Of a stretch of 64,000 nt of DNA, positions 1 through 8,933 are shown in pieces (position 1 is the stretch's first letter; each line of letters starts with the position of its first letter). The stretch lies in the IMG/VR virus record IMGVR_UViG_3300034102_003517, positions 1-64,000 of that record; one strand, given 5' to 3'. The position numbers and the translations under genes were made by a program. The DNA is from a virus. Below the pieces are notes generated by a model. It did no database searches. It was not told where the DNA came from and worked only from the letters and a program-made list of their open reading frames with translations.

Positions 1-147
1 GCACAAGGAGCGACAGGCGGACCTGGACCTCAAGGAGCACAAGGACCAACTGGACCTGCGGGATTAGGGGCAACTGGAGCCCAAGGGGCTCAAGGTGCAA
101 CGGGAGGTCCTGGTCCACAGGGGGCACAAGGGGCCCAAGGTGCAGGA
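1..147 (+). repeat. Collagen-like Gly-X-Y coding repeat
   Basis: Direct reading shows a run of 9-bp-based degenerate repeats (GGA/GGT/GGG, then CCT/GCA/CAA, then CAA/ACT/CCA) encoding Gly-X-Y triplets. The run begins before the window. Such repeats are prone to length change by recombination. Confidence 0.85.
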
Positions 148-702
148 TTTACATCAATTTCTCCAACTACTGCTAATAATATTTTAGTTGCAAACGGTAC
201 ATCGAATTCAGCGAACTCAAGTGCCGCCTTTACCATTAATACAGGTGCTAACTTGTTTAGAGCTAATACTAGTTCAACAACCTTATTAGAGGGTGAATGG
301 AGATTAGCGACTGATCCGACCACACTCATGACTATCGATGATTATTATGGCGAACTTGTAACATTTGGTGGTAGCGGAACCTCAACTAAATATAATGTAT
401 ACTATTGGACAAGTGGTTCAGCATGGGCACTTGCGGATGCTGATAGTTCTGCAACCGCTCAGGGTCTACTTGGAATGGCGATAGGTGTTCAATTCAACTC
501 GGGTATGATGTTACGAGGTTATGCATATAGATCGGCATGGAACTGGACTCCAGGTCAAGTGTTGTATTTATCAACTACCGATGGAGATATAACATCCACT
601 CAACCATCGGGCACTAGTGACATAGTAAGAGTTGTTGGTTATGCGATTTCAGCTGATATAATTTACTTTAATCCTTCACAAGATTGGATTGAATTAGTAT
701 GA
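1..702 (+). CDS. Collagen-like tail fibre protein, 5' end outside the window
   Basis: The reading frame is open from base 1 and stops at 700-702, so the N-terminus is missing. About 49 residues of Gly-X-Y collagen-like repeats (GAQGAQ, GPQGAQ, GATGG) lead into a Ser/Thr/Asn-rich globular region with a SPTTANNILVANGT stretch. The C-terminal 100 residues contain a VLYLSTTDGDIT...RVVGYAIS pattern that I know from phage fibre and head-decoration C-termini. Collagen repeats in phage fibres form triple helices, so this is inferred to be an elongated trimeric host-contact fibre. It stands before another Pro-Thr adhesin gene 7 bases downstream. Receptor unknown. Confidence 0.85.
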   Translation, partial: AQGATGGPGPQGAQGPTGPAGLGATGAQGAQGATGGPGPQGAQGAQGAGFTSISPTTANNILVANGTSNSANSSAAFTINTGANLFRANTSSTTLLEGEWRLATDPTTLMTIDDYYGELVTFGGSGTSTKYNVYYWTSGSAWALADADSSATAQGLLGMAIGVQFNSGMMLRGYAYRSAWNWTPGQVLYLSTTDGDITSTQPSGTSDIVRVVGYAISADIIYFNPSQDWIELV

Positions 703-709
703 TGTTAAT

Positions 710-1162
710 ATGGGTAATATAACTAAACTTAATGATGTATTATGTGGTAATATAAATGCGGTTAATAATTTATTAGCGGGTGCTGGTGGAGATATAAAAT
801 TTTGGGATGACAACCCATTTTGTCCAACACCTACCCCAACACCAACACCAACACCAACACCTGGAGGACCAACACCTACTCCAAGACCAACACCTACTCC
901 AACACCTACATGTGTACCTGACTGTTGTCCTGCTAACTTATGTTTTGACAGAGATGATTGTAGAAAGTCTTGTGAGTGTAATGATATAAGAAGTGTTTAT
1001 TTGAAACGAACTTGTCAGGATGACCCATGTTTATTAGCATTTGCCACTGGAATATTTGATGAGGATCAATGTACTACTCCAGCACCAAGTGGATTTTATT
1101 CAGATGGGAACGATTGTTACCAATGGAATGGATCTACTTTAGTTTATCAAGGTCCTTGTTAA
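710..1162 (+). CDS. Small adhesin with Pro-Thr linker and Cys-rich C-terminus
   Basis: 150 residues. Residues 1-38 form a small N-terminal segment (NITKLNDVLCGNINAVNNLL), followed by an extended PTPTPT linker of about 30 residues and a C-terminal domain with about a dozen cysteines (CVPDCCPANLCFDRDDC and onwards). It lies 7 bases after the preceding fibre gene on the same strand. The same linker type recurs in the genes at 11138 and 62064, which suggests a family of modular fibre-tip proteins. The Cys-rich domain was not recognised; disulfide-stabilised or metal-binding are both possible. The virion role is inferred from context and composition. Confidence 0.75.
   Translation: MGNITKLNDVLCGNINAVNNLLAGAGGDIKFWDDNPFCPTPTPTPTPTPTPGGPTPTPRPTPTPTPTCVPDCCPANLCFDRDDCRKSCECNDIRSVYLKRTCQDDPCLLAFATGIFDEDQCTTPAPSGFYSDGNDCYQWNGSTLVYQGPC
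826..912 (+). repeat. Hexanucleotide-type Pro-Thr coding repeat
   Basis: Tandem CCAACA/CCTACT units encode alternating Pro and Thr, interrupted once by GGPTPTPR. The same repeat class occurs at 11500-11594 and 63946-64000. Confidence 0.85.
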
Positions 1163-1166
1163 CTTC

Positions 1167-1173
1167 TATTTAT
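1167..1173 (+). promoter_or_regulatory. TATTTAT element upstream of the 1209 gene
   Basis: TATTTAT lies 35 bases before the ATG at 1209, in the gap after the fibre gene. It is one of the recurring intergenic copies proposed here as a phage late promoter. Confidence 0.35.
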
Positions 1174-1208
1174 TTAACTTAAACATTTCATATTTTTACA
1201 ATAAAAAT

Positions 1209-1793
1209 ATGCAAATATCCACTTATATTATTGATGACTTTTACTCAGATGTTGATGAAGTTAGAAAGTTCGCACTACAGCAAGATTACCCTGTAAGTGG
1301 TAATTATCCAGGTAGGAGAACCAAATCTTTTTTAAACGATTCTATGAAAGATGTTATAGAATCTGTTGTATTCCCATATTATGGAAAAGTAACTTATTGG
1401 TCTGAAGAACAATATACAGGGTCATACCAATTTACAACATCTAAAGATCGTAGTTGGATCCACGCAGATCAAACAACTAAATGGGCTGGAGTATGTTATT
1501 TAACCCCAGATGCTCCACTAAGTTCAGGCACTGGTTTATTTAAACATAAACCAACAGGTCTAACAATGGCACCTAAAAATGAGGACGGATCCTATAATAT
1601 GGATATATTAAATCAAATATATAAAGATTCACAAGACATGACTAAATGGGAATTAGTTGATAGAATTGGAAATGTTTATAATCGTTTGGTTCTTTATAGG
1701 GGTGATCATTTTCACATTTCCTTGGATTATTTTGGTCAAGACATTTATGATGGCCGTTTATTTCAAACATTCTTTTTTGATACTGAAAAATGA
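1209..1793 (+). CDS. 2OG-Fe(II) oxygenase-like protein (DUF6445 type)
   Basis: 194 residues. The pattern WIHADQ ... WAGVCYLTP ... GTGLFKHKPTG ... RLVLYRGDHFHIS ... GRLFQTFFF resembles DUF6445-type double-stranded beta-helix proteins of the 2-oxoglutarate/Fe(II) oxygenase class. The HAD triad and the later His in GDHFH are the likely iron ligands. Substrate unknown; members commonly sit beside glycosyltransferases. Its stop codon overlaps the start of the following GT2 gene (ATGATGA), so the two are probably translated together. Function is by family resemblance only. Confidence 0.7.
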   Translation: MQISTYIIDDFYSDVDEVRKFALQQDYPVSGNYPGRRTKSFLNDSMKDVIESVVFPYYGKVTYWSEEQYTGSYQFTTSKDRSWIHADQTTKWAGVCYLTPDAPLSSGTGLFKHKPTGLTMAPKNEDGSYNMDILNQIYKDSQDMTKWELVDRIGNVYNRLVLYRGDHFHISLDYFGQDIYDGRLFQTFFFDTEK

Positions 1794-3040
1794 TGAAAAC
1801 AAAAAAACCATCCGCGATCGTTTATGGTTGGAGGGAGTTAGGTACATTCACTCTAACATCTGATGTATATTATGAAGAAAATCTTTTAGAGGAAGTTATA
1901 ATTTATTCATTACCTTTTAGCGATGATATAATTAAAGATTTTTCGGTTTACCAACCTGATATTATCATGGGTTGCGACAACAGAGTTTCCTCAAATAATA
2001 AAATTATTTCGAATAGAATAATTAGATATTTAAGTTTTCCACCCGACAATATTTTAGCAAATGATGTTGTATGCCAATCAACATTTAGAAATTGTCAAAA
2101 TATTAGACCTAAGTTTTCAATCTTCACACCAACTTTTCAAACAGGTAGAAAAATAATCAGAACTTATGAAAGTATAAAAAATCAAACCGTCGATGATTGG
2201 GAATGGGTTATTGTTGATGATTCAAATGATGGTACGACTTGGAATATTATAAAAGATATATCTGAAAAAGATTTTAGAGTGAAGATACACCGCATATTAC
2301 CCCAAAGTAACGGTAATATTGGTTTGGTTAAACATCGAGCGACATCACTTTGTAATGGTGAATGGTTAGTTGAGTTAGATCATGATGATACATTAATTTC
2401 AACATGTTTAGAGGAATGTCATAAAGCAAGTTTACAGTTTCCAAATGCTGGTTTTATGTATAGTGATGTGTGTGAACTTTATGAAGATGGTGAGATGAAA
2501 ACTTATGATCATGACTATTCAGGTAATTGGTATGCCAGACACGATAACTATTTTGACTTTGGGTATGCAGGTCACACTTATGTGGAGGTCGATGGAAAAA
2601 CATATATTAATCATCATTATCCCGATATTAATCCCCTCACAATTAGGTTTAATATTAGTATGCCAAATCATGTTAGGGTTTGGAAAAAAGGAGTGTATGA
2701 TAAGATCGGAGGTCACAATACTCATACACCCGTTGCGGATGATTATGAATTGATTGTTAGAACATTTTTAAATACTGAAATAGTACACATTAAAAAGATG
2801 TTATATCTACAATGGAACGATAGAAATAGTACTGTGGATAATAACTCAGTAGATATTAATCGTAGATCAAGACTGATTAGAGATTTTTATGATAATCAAA
2901 TACACAATAGAATATTAGAGTTAGGTAAAAAAGATTGGAATTGGGATGATTCGGTAGGACACTCTCAGAAATTTCAGAACATGATCTACACCAAAAAATA
3001 TTATCAAGAAGAAGAAATATTAAACAAAATTTATGAATAG
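1790..3040 (+). CDS. Family 2 glycosyltransferase with N-terminal extension
   Basis: 416 residues. A GT-A domain starts near residue 107 (PKFSIFTPTFQTGRKI, then DDWEWVIVDDSNDGT) with the metal-binding DXD-type motif in LVELDHDDTL. The first 105 residues are not recognised and may be a separate acceptor-binding or docking domain. The ATG overlaps the previous stop and the end overlaps the next glycosyltransferase start (ATGAATAG), giving a tightly coupled operon. Sugar donor cannot be read from the sequence. Confidence 0.85.
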   Translation: MMKTKKPSAIVYGWRELGTFTLTSDVYYEENLLEEVIIYSLPFSDDIIKDFSVYQPDIIMGCDNRVSSNNKIISNRIIRYLSFPPDNILANDVVCQSTFRNCQNIRPKFSIFTPTFQTGRKIIRTYESIKNQTVDDWEWVIVDDSNDGTTWNIIKDISEKDFRVKIHRILPQSNGNIGLVKHRATSLCNGEWLVELDHDDTLISTCLEECHKASLQFPNAGFMYSDVCELYEDGEMKTYDHDYSGNWYARHDNYFDFGYAGHTYVEVDGKTYINHHYPDINPLTIRFNISMPNHVRVWKKGVYDKIGGHNTHTPVADDYELIVRTFLNTEIVHIKKMLYLQWNDRNSTVDNNSVDINRRSRLIRDFYDNQIHNRILELGKKDWNWDDSVGHSQKFQNMIYTKKYYQEEEILNKIYE

Positions 3041-4178
3041 ACCAACATTAGCATTTGCTACGATGTGTAAAAATGAAGAACACATCATCGGAACCGTATT
3101 AGATGCGGTTGCACCATATATAGATTATTTGGTTGTTGCCGATAACGGATCGACTGATAGAACATTAGATATTGTACAAGAGTTCATGGATCGTACAGGT
3201 ATACCTGGTGAAATTCATCGTGATGAGTGGTTTGGTTTTGATAAAAACAAAAACATGATGATGGAATATGTTTTTGATAAAACTGATTATGTTTTACATT
3301 TAGATGCTGATGATATTTTAGCAGGTGACTTTTCTTTTGGGTTTGATGATGTTGGTTATGACAATTATTTCATGATGATGAAACGAGGAACCTCAACATG
3401 GAAGGCAACCGTAATTTACAACAACAGATTAAGGTGGAAATTCTGTGGCGTTGCACACACAATAATTAAATGTTTAGATAAAGACCATTACACGACTGGT
3501 GATTTATCCAATCGTGGTTATGTGATTGCGGATGGTGTTGGGTCAAGAGCCTTTGACCCTAAGAAATATTATTACGACGCTGAAAGACTCCAAAAACAAT
3601 TTTGGGATACTTTGATTGACGATCCTGATGGTTTGAATTATAGATCCGTATTCTACGCGGCCCAAAGTTTTATGGACTATGGTATGTTTGAAGAAGCGTT
3701 AAAGTGGAACAAACTATATACCAACTTAAAAGACGCTTGGGTGGAAGAATTGTTTGAGTCTCAGATGAGAATTTCAATATGTATGATGAAATTAAATTTT
3801 GATCGAGAAAAAATATATAACGAAATGTTAAGGGCTATTAATATATTTTCGGACAGAGCCGAACCACACTATAAAATAGGTTTATATTTTAATCAGATTG
3901 GTGACTTTGAGATGGGTTACAAACATTTGAAAATTGCCAAAAATCTTTCCCTTGAGGATGTAAAAAAGAAATATATACTATTTGTGGATGACACCTCGTA
4001 TAATAATTATGTTAATGATGAGTTATCGGTTTCTTGTTATTGGACTCAGAGATATGATGAAGGTTTATATTTGTTAAACAACATTATTAACGATCCGTTA
4101 TTTGAGGGTCACAAAGATAGGTTAACCACAAACTATAACTTCTTTATGGAAAAAATTACTATTAATGAAACAAACTGA
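3033..4178 (+). CDS. Family 2 glycosyltransferase with TPR-like C-terminal half
   Basis: 381 residues. The N-terminal GT2 domain shows TLAFATMCKNEEHIIGTVLDAV, ADNGSTDRT and the DXD motif in LHLDADDIL. The second half is helical and resembles the TPR-containing tails of this subfamily (RSVFYAAQSFMDYGMFEEALKWNKLY, EPHYKIGLYFNQIGDFEMGYKHL). It overlaps both neighbours, as expected for translational coupling. Likely a cytosolic glycan or protein glycosyltransferase; acceptor unknown. Confidence 0.85.
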   Translation: MNRPTLAFATMCKNEEHIIGTVLDAVAPYIDYLVVADNGSTDRTLDIVQEFMDRTGIPGEIHRDEWFGFDKNKNMMMEYVFDKTDYVLHLDADDILAGDFSFGFDDVGYDNYFMMMKRGTSTWKATVIYNNRLRWKFCGVAHTIIKCLDKDHYTTGDLSNRGYVIADGVGSRAFDPKKYYYDAERLQKQFWDTLIDDPDGLNYRSVFYAAQSFMDYGMFEEALKWNKLYTNLKDAWVEELFESQMRISICMMKLNFDREKIYNEMLRAINIFSDRAEPHYKIGLYFNQIGDFEMGYKHLKIAKNLSLEDVKKKYILFVDDTSYNNYVNDELSVSCYWTQRYDEGLYLLNNIINDPLFEGHKDRLTTNYNFFMEKITINETN

Positions 4179-5367
4179 TATTCTTATTATTGGTGGTGGT
4201 GTGACTGGTTTATCCTTAGCGTCTTTTTTAAATGGGAAAGATTATCTAATCATAGAGAAAGATAATGAGTTAGGTGGTTATTGTAAAACAACAATCAGAG
4301 GTGATTATGTATGGGATTATTCGGGACATTTTTTTCATTTTAGAAATGAAGAAATTAAAAACTATGTTTTATCTGAAATTGATTGTGAATTGTTAGAGGT
4401 TAATAAAATAACCGACATTGATTATCAAGGTAAGATTATTAATTTTCCTTTCCAACACAACATATCCCAACTTAATAAAGAAGAATATGACGAGTGCCTA
4501 ACTGACCTTAAAAATTGTGGACCTGAAGATAGATCTACATTTAAGAATTATGTTAGAACAACTTTAGGGAATGGTATTTGTGATAAGTTTATTATACCCT
4601 ACAATGAAAAATTATATGCTTGTGATCTTAACCAACTCGAGTTTGATTCCATGGGTAGATTTTTTCCAAAACCACCACAAGAAAATATTAATATAAGTTA
4701 CAATGACACATTTATTTATCCAATAAATGGTAGTTATGAATACATCAAATCTATATTAAAGAGGGTTGATCAAAGTAAAATACAATTAAATACTAATGTT
4801 ATAGATATAGACTTATCTAATAAAATTGTTAGAACAAATATCGGAGACATAAGATTCAACAAATTAGTTAGTACTCTACCATTAAATAAATTATTAGATT
4901 TAACAAAACAAAGATATAATTTATCGGCCAATAAAGTTGCGGTTTTTAATTTAGGTTTTGATAAAGGTTCTGACATAAAAACTCATTGGAGATATTACCC
5001 AAATGAAGAGGTTTTTTATAGGGTTGGTTTCTATAACAATATTTTAGGTCAGGAAAAATTGAGTTTGTATGTTGAGATTGGTTTGGAAAAAGATGATTTA
5101 GTTGACGAGATTGATTTACTTGACACCGTACTTAATGATTTAAGGAAGACAAATGTCATATCCGATCATAAACTTGTCGACCACCAATTTCTAATCATGA
5201 ACCCCGCATATGTGCATATAACTAATGACTCAAAAAATACTTACAATCGATGGTGTGAAAAACACAACCCAAAAAATATATTTTCAATAGGTAGGTACGG
5301 TGAGTGGACATATTGTTCAATAGAGGACAATATACTTAAATCAAAAGAAATTTCATCTTATCTATAG
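4165..5367 (+). CDS. FAD-dependent oxidoreductase, UDP-galactopyranose mutase/protoporphyrinogen-oxidase-like
   Basis: 400 residues. A dinucleotide-binding Rossmann motif opens the protein (DILIIGGGVTGLSLASFL), followed by the acidic ribose contact in LIIEKDNELGGYCKT, the substrate-side motif DYSGHFFHF, and a C-terminal FAD-binding signature SIGRYGEWTYCSIEDNIL. This layout fits the amine-oxidase/UDP-galactopyranose mutase fold. In a glycosylation operon, ring contraction or another sugar redox step is plausible, but exact chemistry is inferred. The start overlaps the previous GT2 by 14 bases. Confidence 0.75.
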   Translation: MKQTDILIIGGGVTGLSLASFLNGKDYLIIEKDNELGGYCKTTIRGDYVWDYSGHFFHFRNEEIKNYVLSEIDCELLEVNKITDIDYQGKIINFPFQHNISQLNKEEYDECLTDLKNCGPEDRSTFKNYVRTTLGNGICDKFIIPYNEKLYACDLNQLEFDSMGRFFPKPPQENINISYNDTFIYPINGSYEYIKSILKRVDQSKIQLNTNVIDIDLSNKIVRTNIGDIRFNKLVSTLPLNKLLDLTKQRYNLSANKVAVFNLGFDKGSDIKTHWRYYPNEEVFYRVGFYNNILGQEKLSLYVEIGLEKDDLVDEIDLLDTVLNDLRKTNVISDHKLVDHQFLIMNPAYVHITNDSKNTYNRWCEKHNPKNIFSIGRYGEWTYCSIEDNILKSKEISSYL

Positions 5368-5945
5368 TGGTCACCACCAACCCATAACACAAAACTTCTT
5401 CTAGTACCTTTGGTCACTTGGGTTACTCTATGCATCATGTAACTTGGAAAAATAAAAACAACTCCAGCACCTTTTTCGGCGTTAACAACATCGTCACCAC
5501 CTCTCCATAACTGTAAATCTCCACCATCATACTCACTTGGATCTGAAAGTTGAACGGTCAAAGAAACCTTTCTACTTGATCCGATACCGGGCCCAATATC
5601 TTGATGCCAATCATAATGACCACCTGCGGTGTCATAATATTCGGTATACTGAATTAACTCGGGAGCTGATATCAGATTAAACTTCCAAACCTCTCTGTTT
5701 GCGGTGCTCGCCATGTCGAGTAGTTTTTCATATAACCACATCCACTCATCTGTTTTTGGTATCCACTTAACGGACGAACTTCTAATTTTTTTAATTATCT
5801 CAGGATTATCATTTCCAAAAACAGTGGCTTCACTGAATGGTAAATTAGAAACACCTTCATGTACTTTGATTAATTCTTCCTTACTAAACCCATTTTGATA
5901 CCAATAATAATTTTGCGGGTCTATTTTGTTTTCCTTAAATTCCAT
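5358..5945 (-). CDS. 2OG-Fe(II) oxygenase, prolyl-hydroxylase-like (PKHD type)
   Basis: 195 residues. It contains the HxD...H facial triad (HYDWHQD near residue 117, then the His in SYMMHRVTQV) and a 2-oxoglutarate-binding Arg in RRSFVLWVGG, with the typical DYxGGDLQLW-like strand (EYDGGDLQLW). The family hydroxylates proline or small molecules using Fe(II) and 2-oxoglutarate. It converges with the flavin oxidoreductase gene (10-base 3' overlap) and directly follows the large glycosyltransferase gene on the minus strand. A hydroxyl created on a virion or host protein could serve as a glycan attachment point; this is speculation from context. Confidence 0.85.
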   Translation of the reverse strand: MEFKENKIDPQNYYWYQNGFSKEELIKVHEGVSNLPFSEATVFGNDNPEIIKKIRSSSVKWIPKTDEWMWLYEKLLDMASTANREVWKFNLISAPELIQYTEYYDTAGGHYDWHQDIGPGIGSSRKVSLTVQLSDPSEYDGGDLQLWRGGDDVVNAEKGAGVVFIFPSYMMHRVTQVTKGTRRSFVLWVGGDHYR

Positions 5946-8881
5946 TAGTTTCTATTGTCTATATAAATTATTACTTCACAATACCAATCCAAGAAATGGT
6001 CATTCCATAAATCCCATTTAATATCAACACCATCAACAGAAAAAACTTGATAGTTATTAAATTGTGGTAGTATATTATCTCTAAACCATCTGAACTTACA
6101 GTTATGAAAATTCTCATTAACCCTCATATGGAATTCAGTTACAATTTTTGGTATGGTTTTTAAAAACTCAATATTACTTGGTTGAAATACATCGTATTCC
6201 CCTCCCTCACAATCACATTTTAAGAAATCAATATGGTTTATATTATTTTCCTCTAAGAACTCTTTAAATGTAAATGTTGGTACATTTTCAGAAACATCGT
6301 CCCAAGTGATTGTTAGATGTTTTTTATCTGTAATTGCACCTCTAATAATTTTTACATTAGGTTTATTAAGATTTTTTTTGATAACCTCAACTTGAGAATT
6401 TAGGGGTTCAACAACATAACACTGTTTTGGGTTATTAGGGAGAATTGAATATGTGAACGGACCTAAAGACCCCCCTAAGTCTACAACAACATCATTTTCC
6501 TCAACCGTAAAAAATCTATCGTACATATTACCATAACCCATTTCTTCAATTGTTGCGTCAACATACCAATTATCTTTTCCACCCCAATCAAATCCTTCTA
6601 ATTTATTTTTTCTTTCTTCAACCACTTCTTTATTTATTATTTTATTTATTTCTTTTACTACCATATCGGAGCTTATTCTTTTGGTACACTCAAACATTCT
6701 GTCTGTATTTTTATGTAACGGACACCAGTTCCAATCACCCGCATCTAATCTTTCTGAATTAAAACATCCATGACAAACATTTTCGTTAATAACTCTGTAA
6801 GTATCTAAAGTTGTTTCCGCCCATTTTTCACTAAACCCTGAGATTAAAACCACAGGTAATTCACAAGCCCAAGCCAACCAACTTAATCCTGAACCTAAAC
6901 CTATAAAAAACTCACATGTAGATAAATCATTAATCACTTCTTGTAAGTTTCCACCTTTATAGATTGTTACGCCTTTTGGGTAATTATTACCCATGTAACC
7001 ATCACCTTCTCTTGAGTATATCATACACTCATACCCCAAATTATTTAAATAATCTACAACTTCTTGCCATCCATTCGGGTTGTTCCAATACTTTGATTGT
7101 GCCGTGGAATGAAATCCTATACCAACCTTTTTTCTTTTTTCAACTTTTGGTAGATTAAGGTTTGGTCTGATTTCAATATAATCTAACCCCAATATATCTG
7201 TTGCTGTTTTTTGAAGTGGCTGTCTTCGAATATCATTTTTATGTACATTTGAATTGAAGGTCCCATCTTCATTATAGAACCAACCTAATCTATATTGTGC
7301 ATAGATGTTATTAACTGAATCACCAGGTTTTACAAATTCTATTTCGGAATACTGATCAACAAATAGCTCATTCATAAATGTTGATGCAATCAAATGGCAA
7401 TTATGTTTTTTTCTGAACTCTTCGCAATAAGGGATCCAAGCCATTGTGTCACCCAAAGATTTGGACCCAAATGAAATATAAACTCTTCTATTTTTTAAAC
7501 TCAAAATATCAAAATAAAATGTTTCACCATTTTCTTTTATTTCGGTTCTCCATTCTGTGAAATATTCACGATTTAATTTTACCCAATGTTTTATTGGTAA
7601 TTTGTTTGTGTACACCAACTCATTATTTTGATTATCATAAACCGATATTTCCATGTCATTTGTTGAATCACCTAAAATTTCAATGTATGGATTTACAACA
7701 AAATGTTGGTTAACCGTATAATCATTTTTTATTGGTTGATTCCCCATATGTGGTGTGTTTTTAACTTCAGTATAAAATGACATTAACTCATCACCAAAAT
7801 CATAACCACTTTCAATTTTATAAGAACTTTCTGAATTAATGACTGAAACTAATTTTTCGGAAATACTTTCAAATGTGTCTTCATTTGCAATACTAGTAAT
7901 GTAGTTATCAAACATTCCCATGTATTGTGGTAAATTTCTTGTTAAAATTTTCATTCCATAGTTGACCGCTTCTCTTACTACAAGTGGATTACATTCCCAT
8001 GTCGAATTAAACATGAGAACATCACAAGACATCATAAATGAGTCCACATCATTTCTTTCTCCCCAAACTGTAACATTTTTGGGTAAATTATTCATGATAG
8101 GACCCCAATAGTTTTCGAAGTTAGGTGCTTGATTTCCAACAAAATGGAAATGTAAGTTTGGGTGTGAATCCTGTAAAAGTCTTGCCACCTCAATACCCTC
8201 TTTTTGATTTTTACCTTCCGTCCAAAGACCAACATTTAAAATATGTGTCTTCGTTGGGTCGATTCCCAAATTAGTTCTTTCGGTCATTTTTTTTAATAGT
8301 GGAATTCTGTGATCTTCATAATATATTTCAAGTTCCTCTAAAATTGGTTTTACTTTATCTTCGTATGGGAACATTAAAAGTTTTTTTGGTGATATCGTTT
8401 GATTAAACGATACTTTTTCATGATACGGCGTAACTAAACAATAATAATCAGGATGTAGTTTCTTTTTGTTATTTGCATCAAACCAAACATTGTGACATGT
8501 CTCAACAATTTTCCAAGTTCTAAAATTATCATAAAGTTTATTCAAAAGATCTATAGGTATCCTATTAAAACTTTCGAACGCCTCAGGTATCTCTTCTGCG
8601 TGAACAATATCAATATTTCTATCTTTTATGATTTTTATTAAATCATACTTTTTTTGTGTATCTGTAGTATCACCTAAACTATAAAAGTTGTGTTGACCAA
8701 TTAGATTTATGATTTTGTTTCTTTGTACAACATATGTGTCACTAAATTGTGAATATTCAACAACTACTATTTCAATTTTATCTGAATGTTTTTTAAGAGA
8801 CTCGATTCTTTTGAGTACAAACTGTGGCATCCCTCCTGTTGAAAGGTGGGGAGTTAAATAAAGAAGTGTAATTTTTTCCAT
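5945..8881 (-). CDS. Three-domain GT4 / BAHT-like heptosyltransferase / FkbM methyltransferase protein
   Basis: 978 residues. Residues 1 to about 365 form a GT4-type glycosyltransferase (LSTGGMPQFVLKR, later ILNVGLWTEGKNQKEGIEVA and ECNPLVVREAVNYG). Residues of about 470-750 resemble bacterial autotransporter O-heptosyltransferases of the TibC/AAH class: SFGSKSLGDTMAWIPYCEEF, GIGFHSTAQSKYWNNPNGWQ, FIGLGSGLSWLAWA, and the iron-binding cysteines in CHGCFN, NWCPLH and FECTK. Residues of about 785-978 are an FkbM-type SAM methyltransferase (VVVDLGGSLGPFTYSI, DFLKCDCEGGEYDVF). The fusion suggests processive glycosylation followed by O-methylation. Its 3' end abuts the oxygenase gene. Confidence 0.85.
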   Translation of the reverse strand: MEKITLLYLTPHLSTGGMPQFVLKRIESLKKHSDKIEIVVVEYSQFSDTYVVQRNKIINLIGQHNFYSLGDTTDTQKKYDLIKIIKDRNIDIVHAEEIPEAFESFNRIPIDLLNKLYDNFRTWKIVETCHNVWFDANNKKKLHPDYYCLVTPYHEKVSFNQTISPKKLLMFPYEDKVKPILEELEIYYEDHRIPLLKKMTERTNLGIDPTKTHILNVGLWTEGKNQKEGIEVARLLQDSHPNLHFHFVGNQAPNFENYWGPIMNNLPKNVTVWGERNDVDSFMMSCDVLMFNSTWECNPLVVREAVNYGMKILTRNLPQYMGMFDNYITSIANEDTFESISEKLVSVINSESSYKIESGYDFGDELMSFYTEVKNTPHMGNQPIKNDYTVNQHFVVNPYIEILGDSTNDMEISVYDNQNNELVYTNKLPIKHWVKLNREYFTEWRTEIKENGETFYFDILSLKNRRVYISFGSKSLGDTMAWIPYCEEFRKKHNCHLIASTFMNELFVDQYSEIEFVKPGDSVNNIYAQYRLGWFYNEDGTFNSNVHKNDIRRQPLQKTATDILGLDYIEIRPNLNLPKVEKRKKVGIGFHSTAQSKYWNNPNGWQEVVDYLNNLGYECMIYSREGDGYMGNNYPKGVTIYKGGNLQEVINDLSTCEFFIGLGSGLSWLAWACELPVVLISGFSEKWAETTLDTYRVINENVCHGCFNSERLDAGDWNWCPLHKNTDRMFECTKRISSDMVVKEINKIINKEVVEERKNKLEGFDWGGKDNWYVDATIEEMGYGNMYDRFFTVEENDVVVDLGGSLGPFTYSILPNNPKQCYVVEPLNSQVEVIKKNLNKPNVKIIRGAITDKKHLTITWDDVSENVPTFTFKEFLEENNINHIDFLKCDCEGGEYDVFQPSNIEFLKTIPKIVTEFHMRVNENFHNCKFRWFRDNILPQFNNYQVFSVDGVDIKWDLWNDHFLDWYCEVIIYIDNRN

Positions 8882-8933
8882 AGTAAAAAAATAAAATATA
8901 GATTTTAATTGTGAAGTATCTTATTCTTATAAT

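Noticed and set aside
1-147. Short regular repeats that might suggest a CRISPR array
   Set aside because: Units are in-frame Gly-X-Y codons without spacers; protein repeat, not CRISPR.
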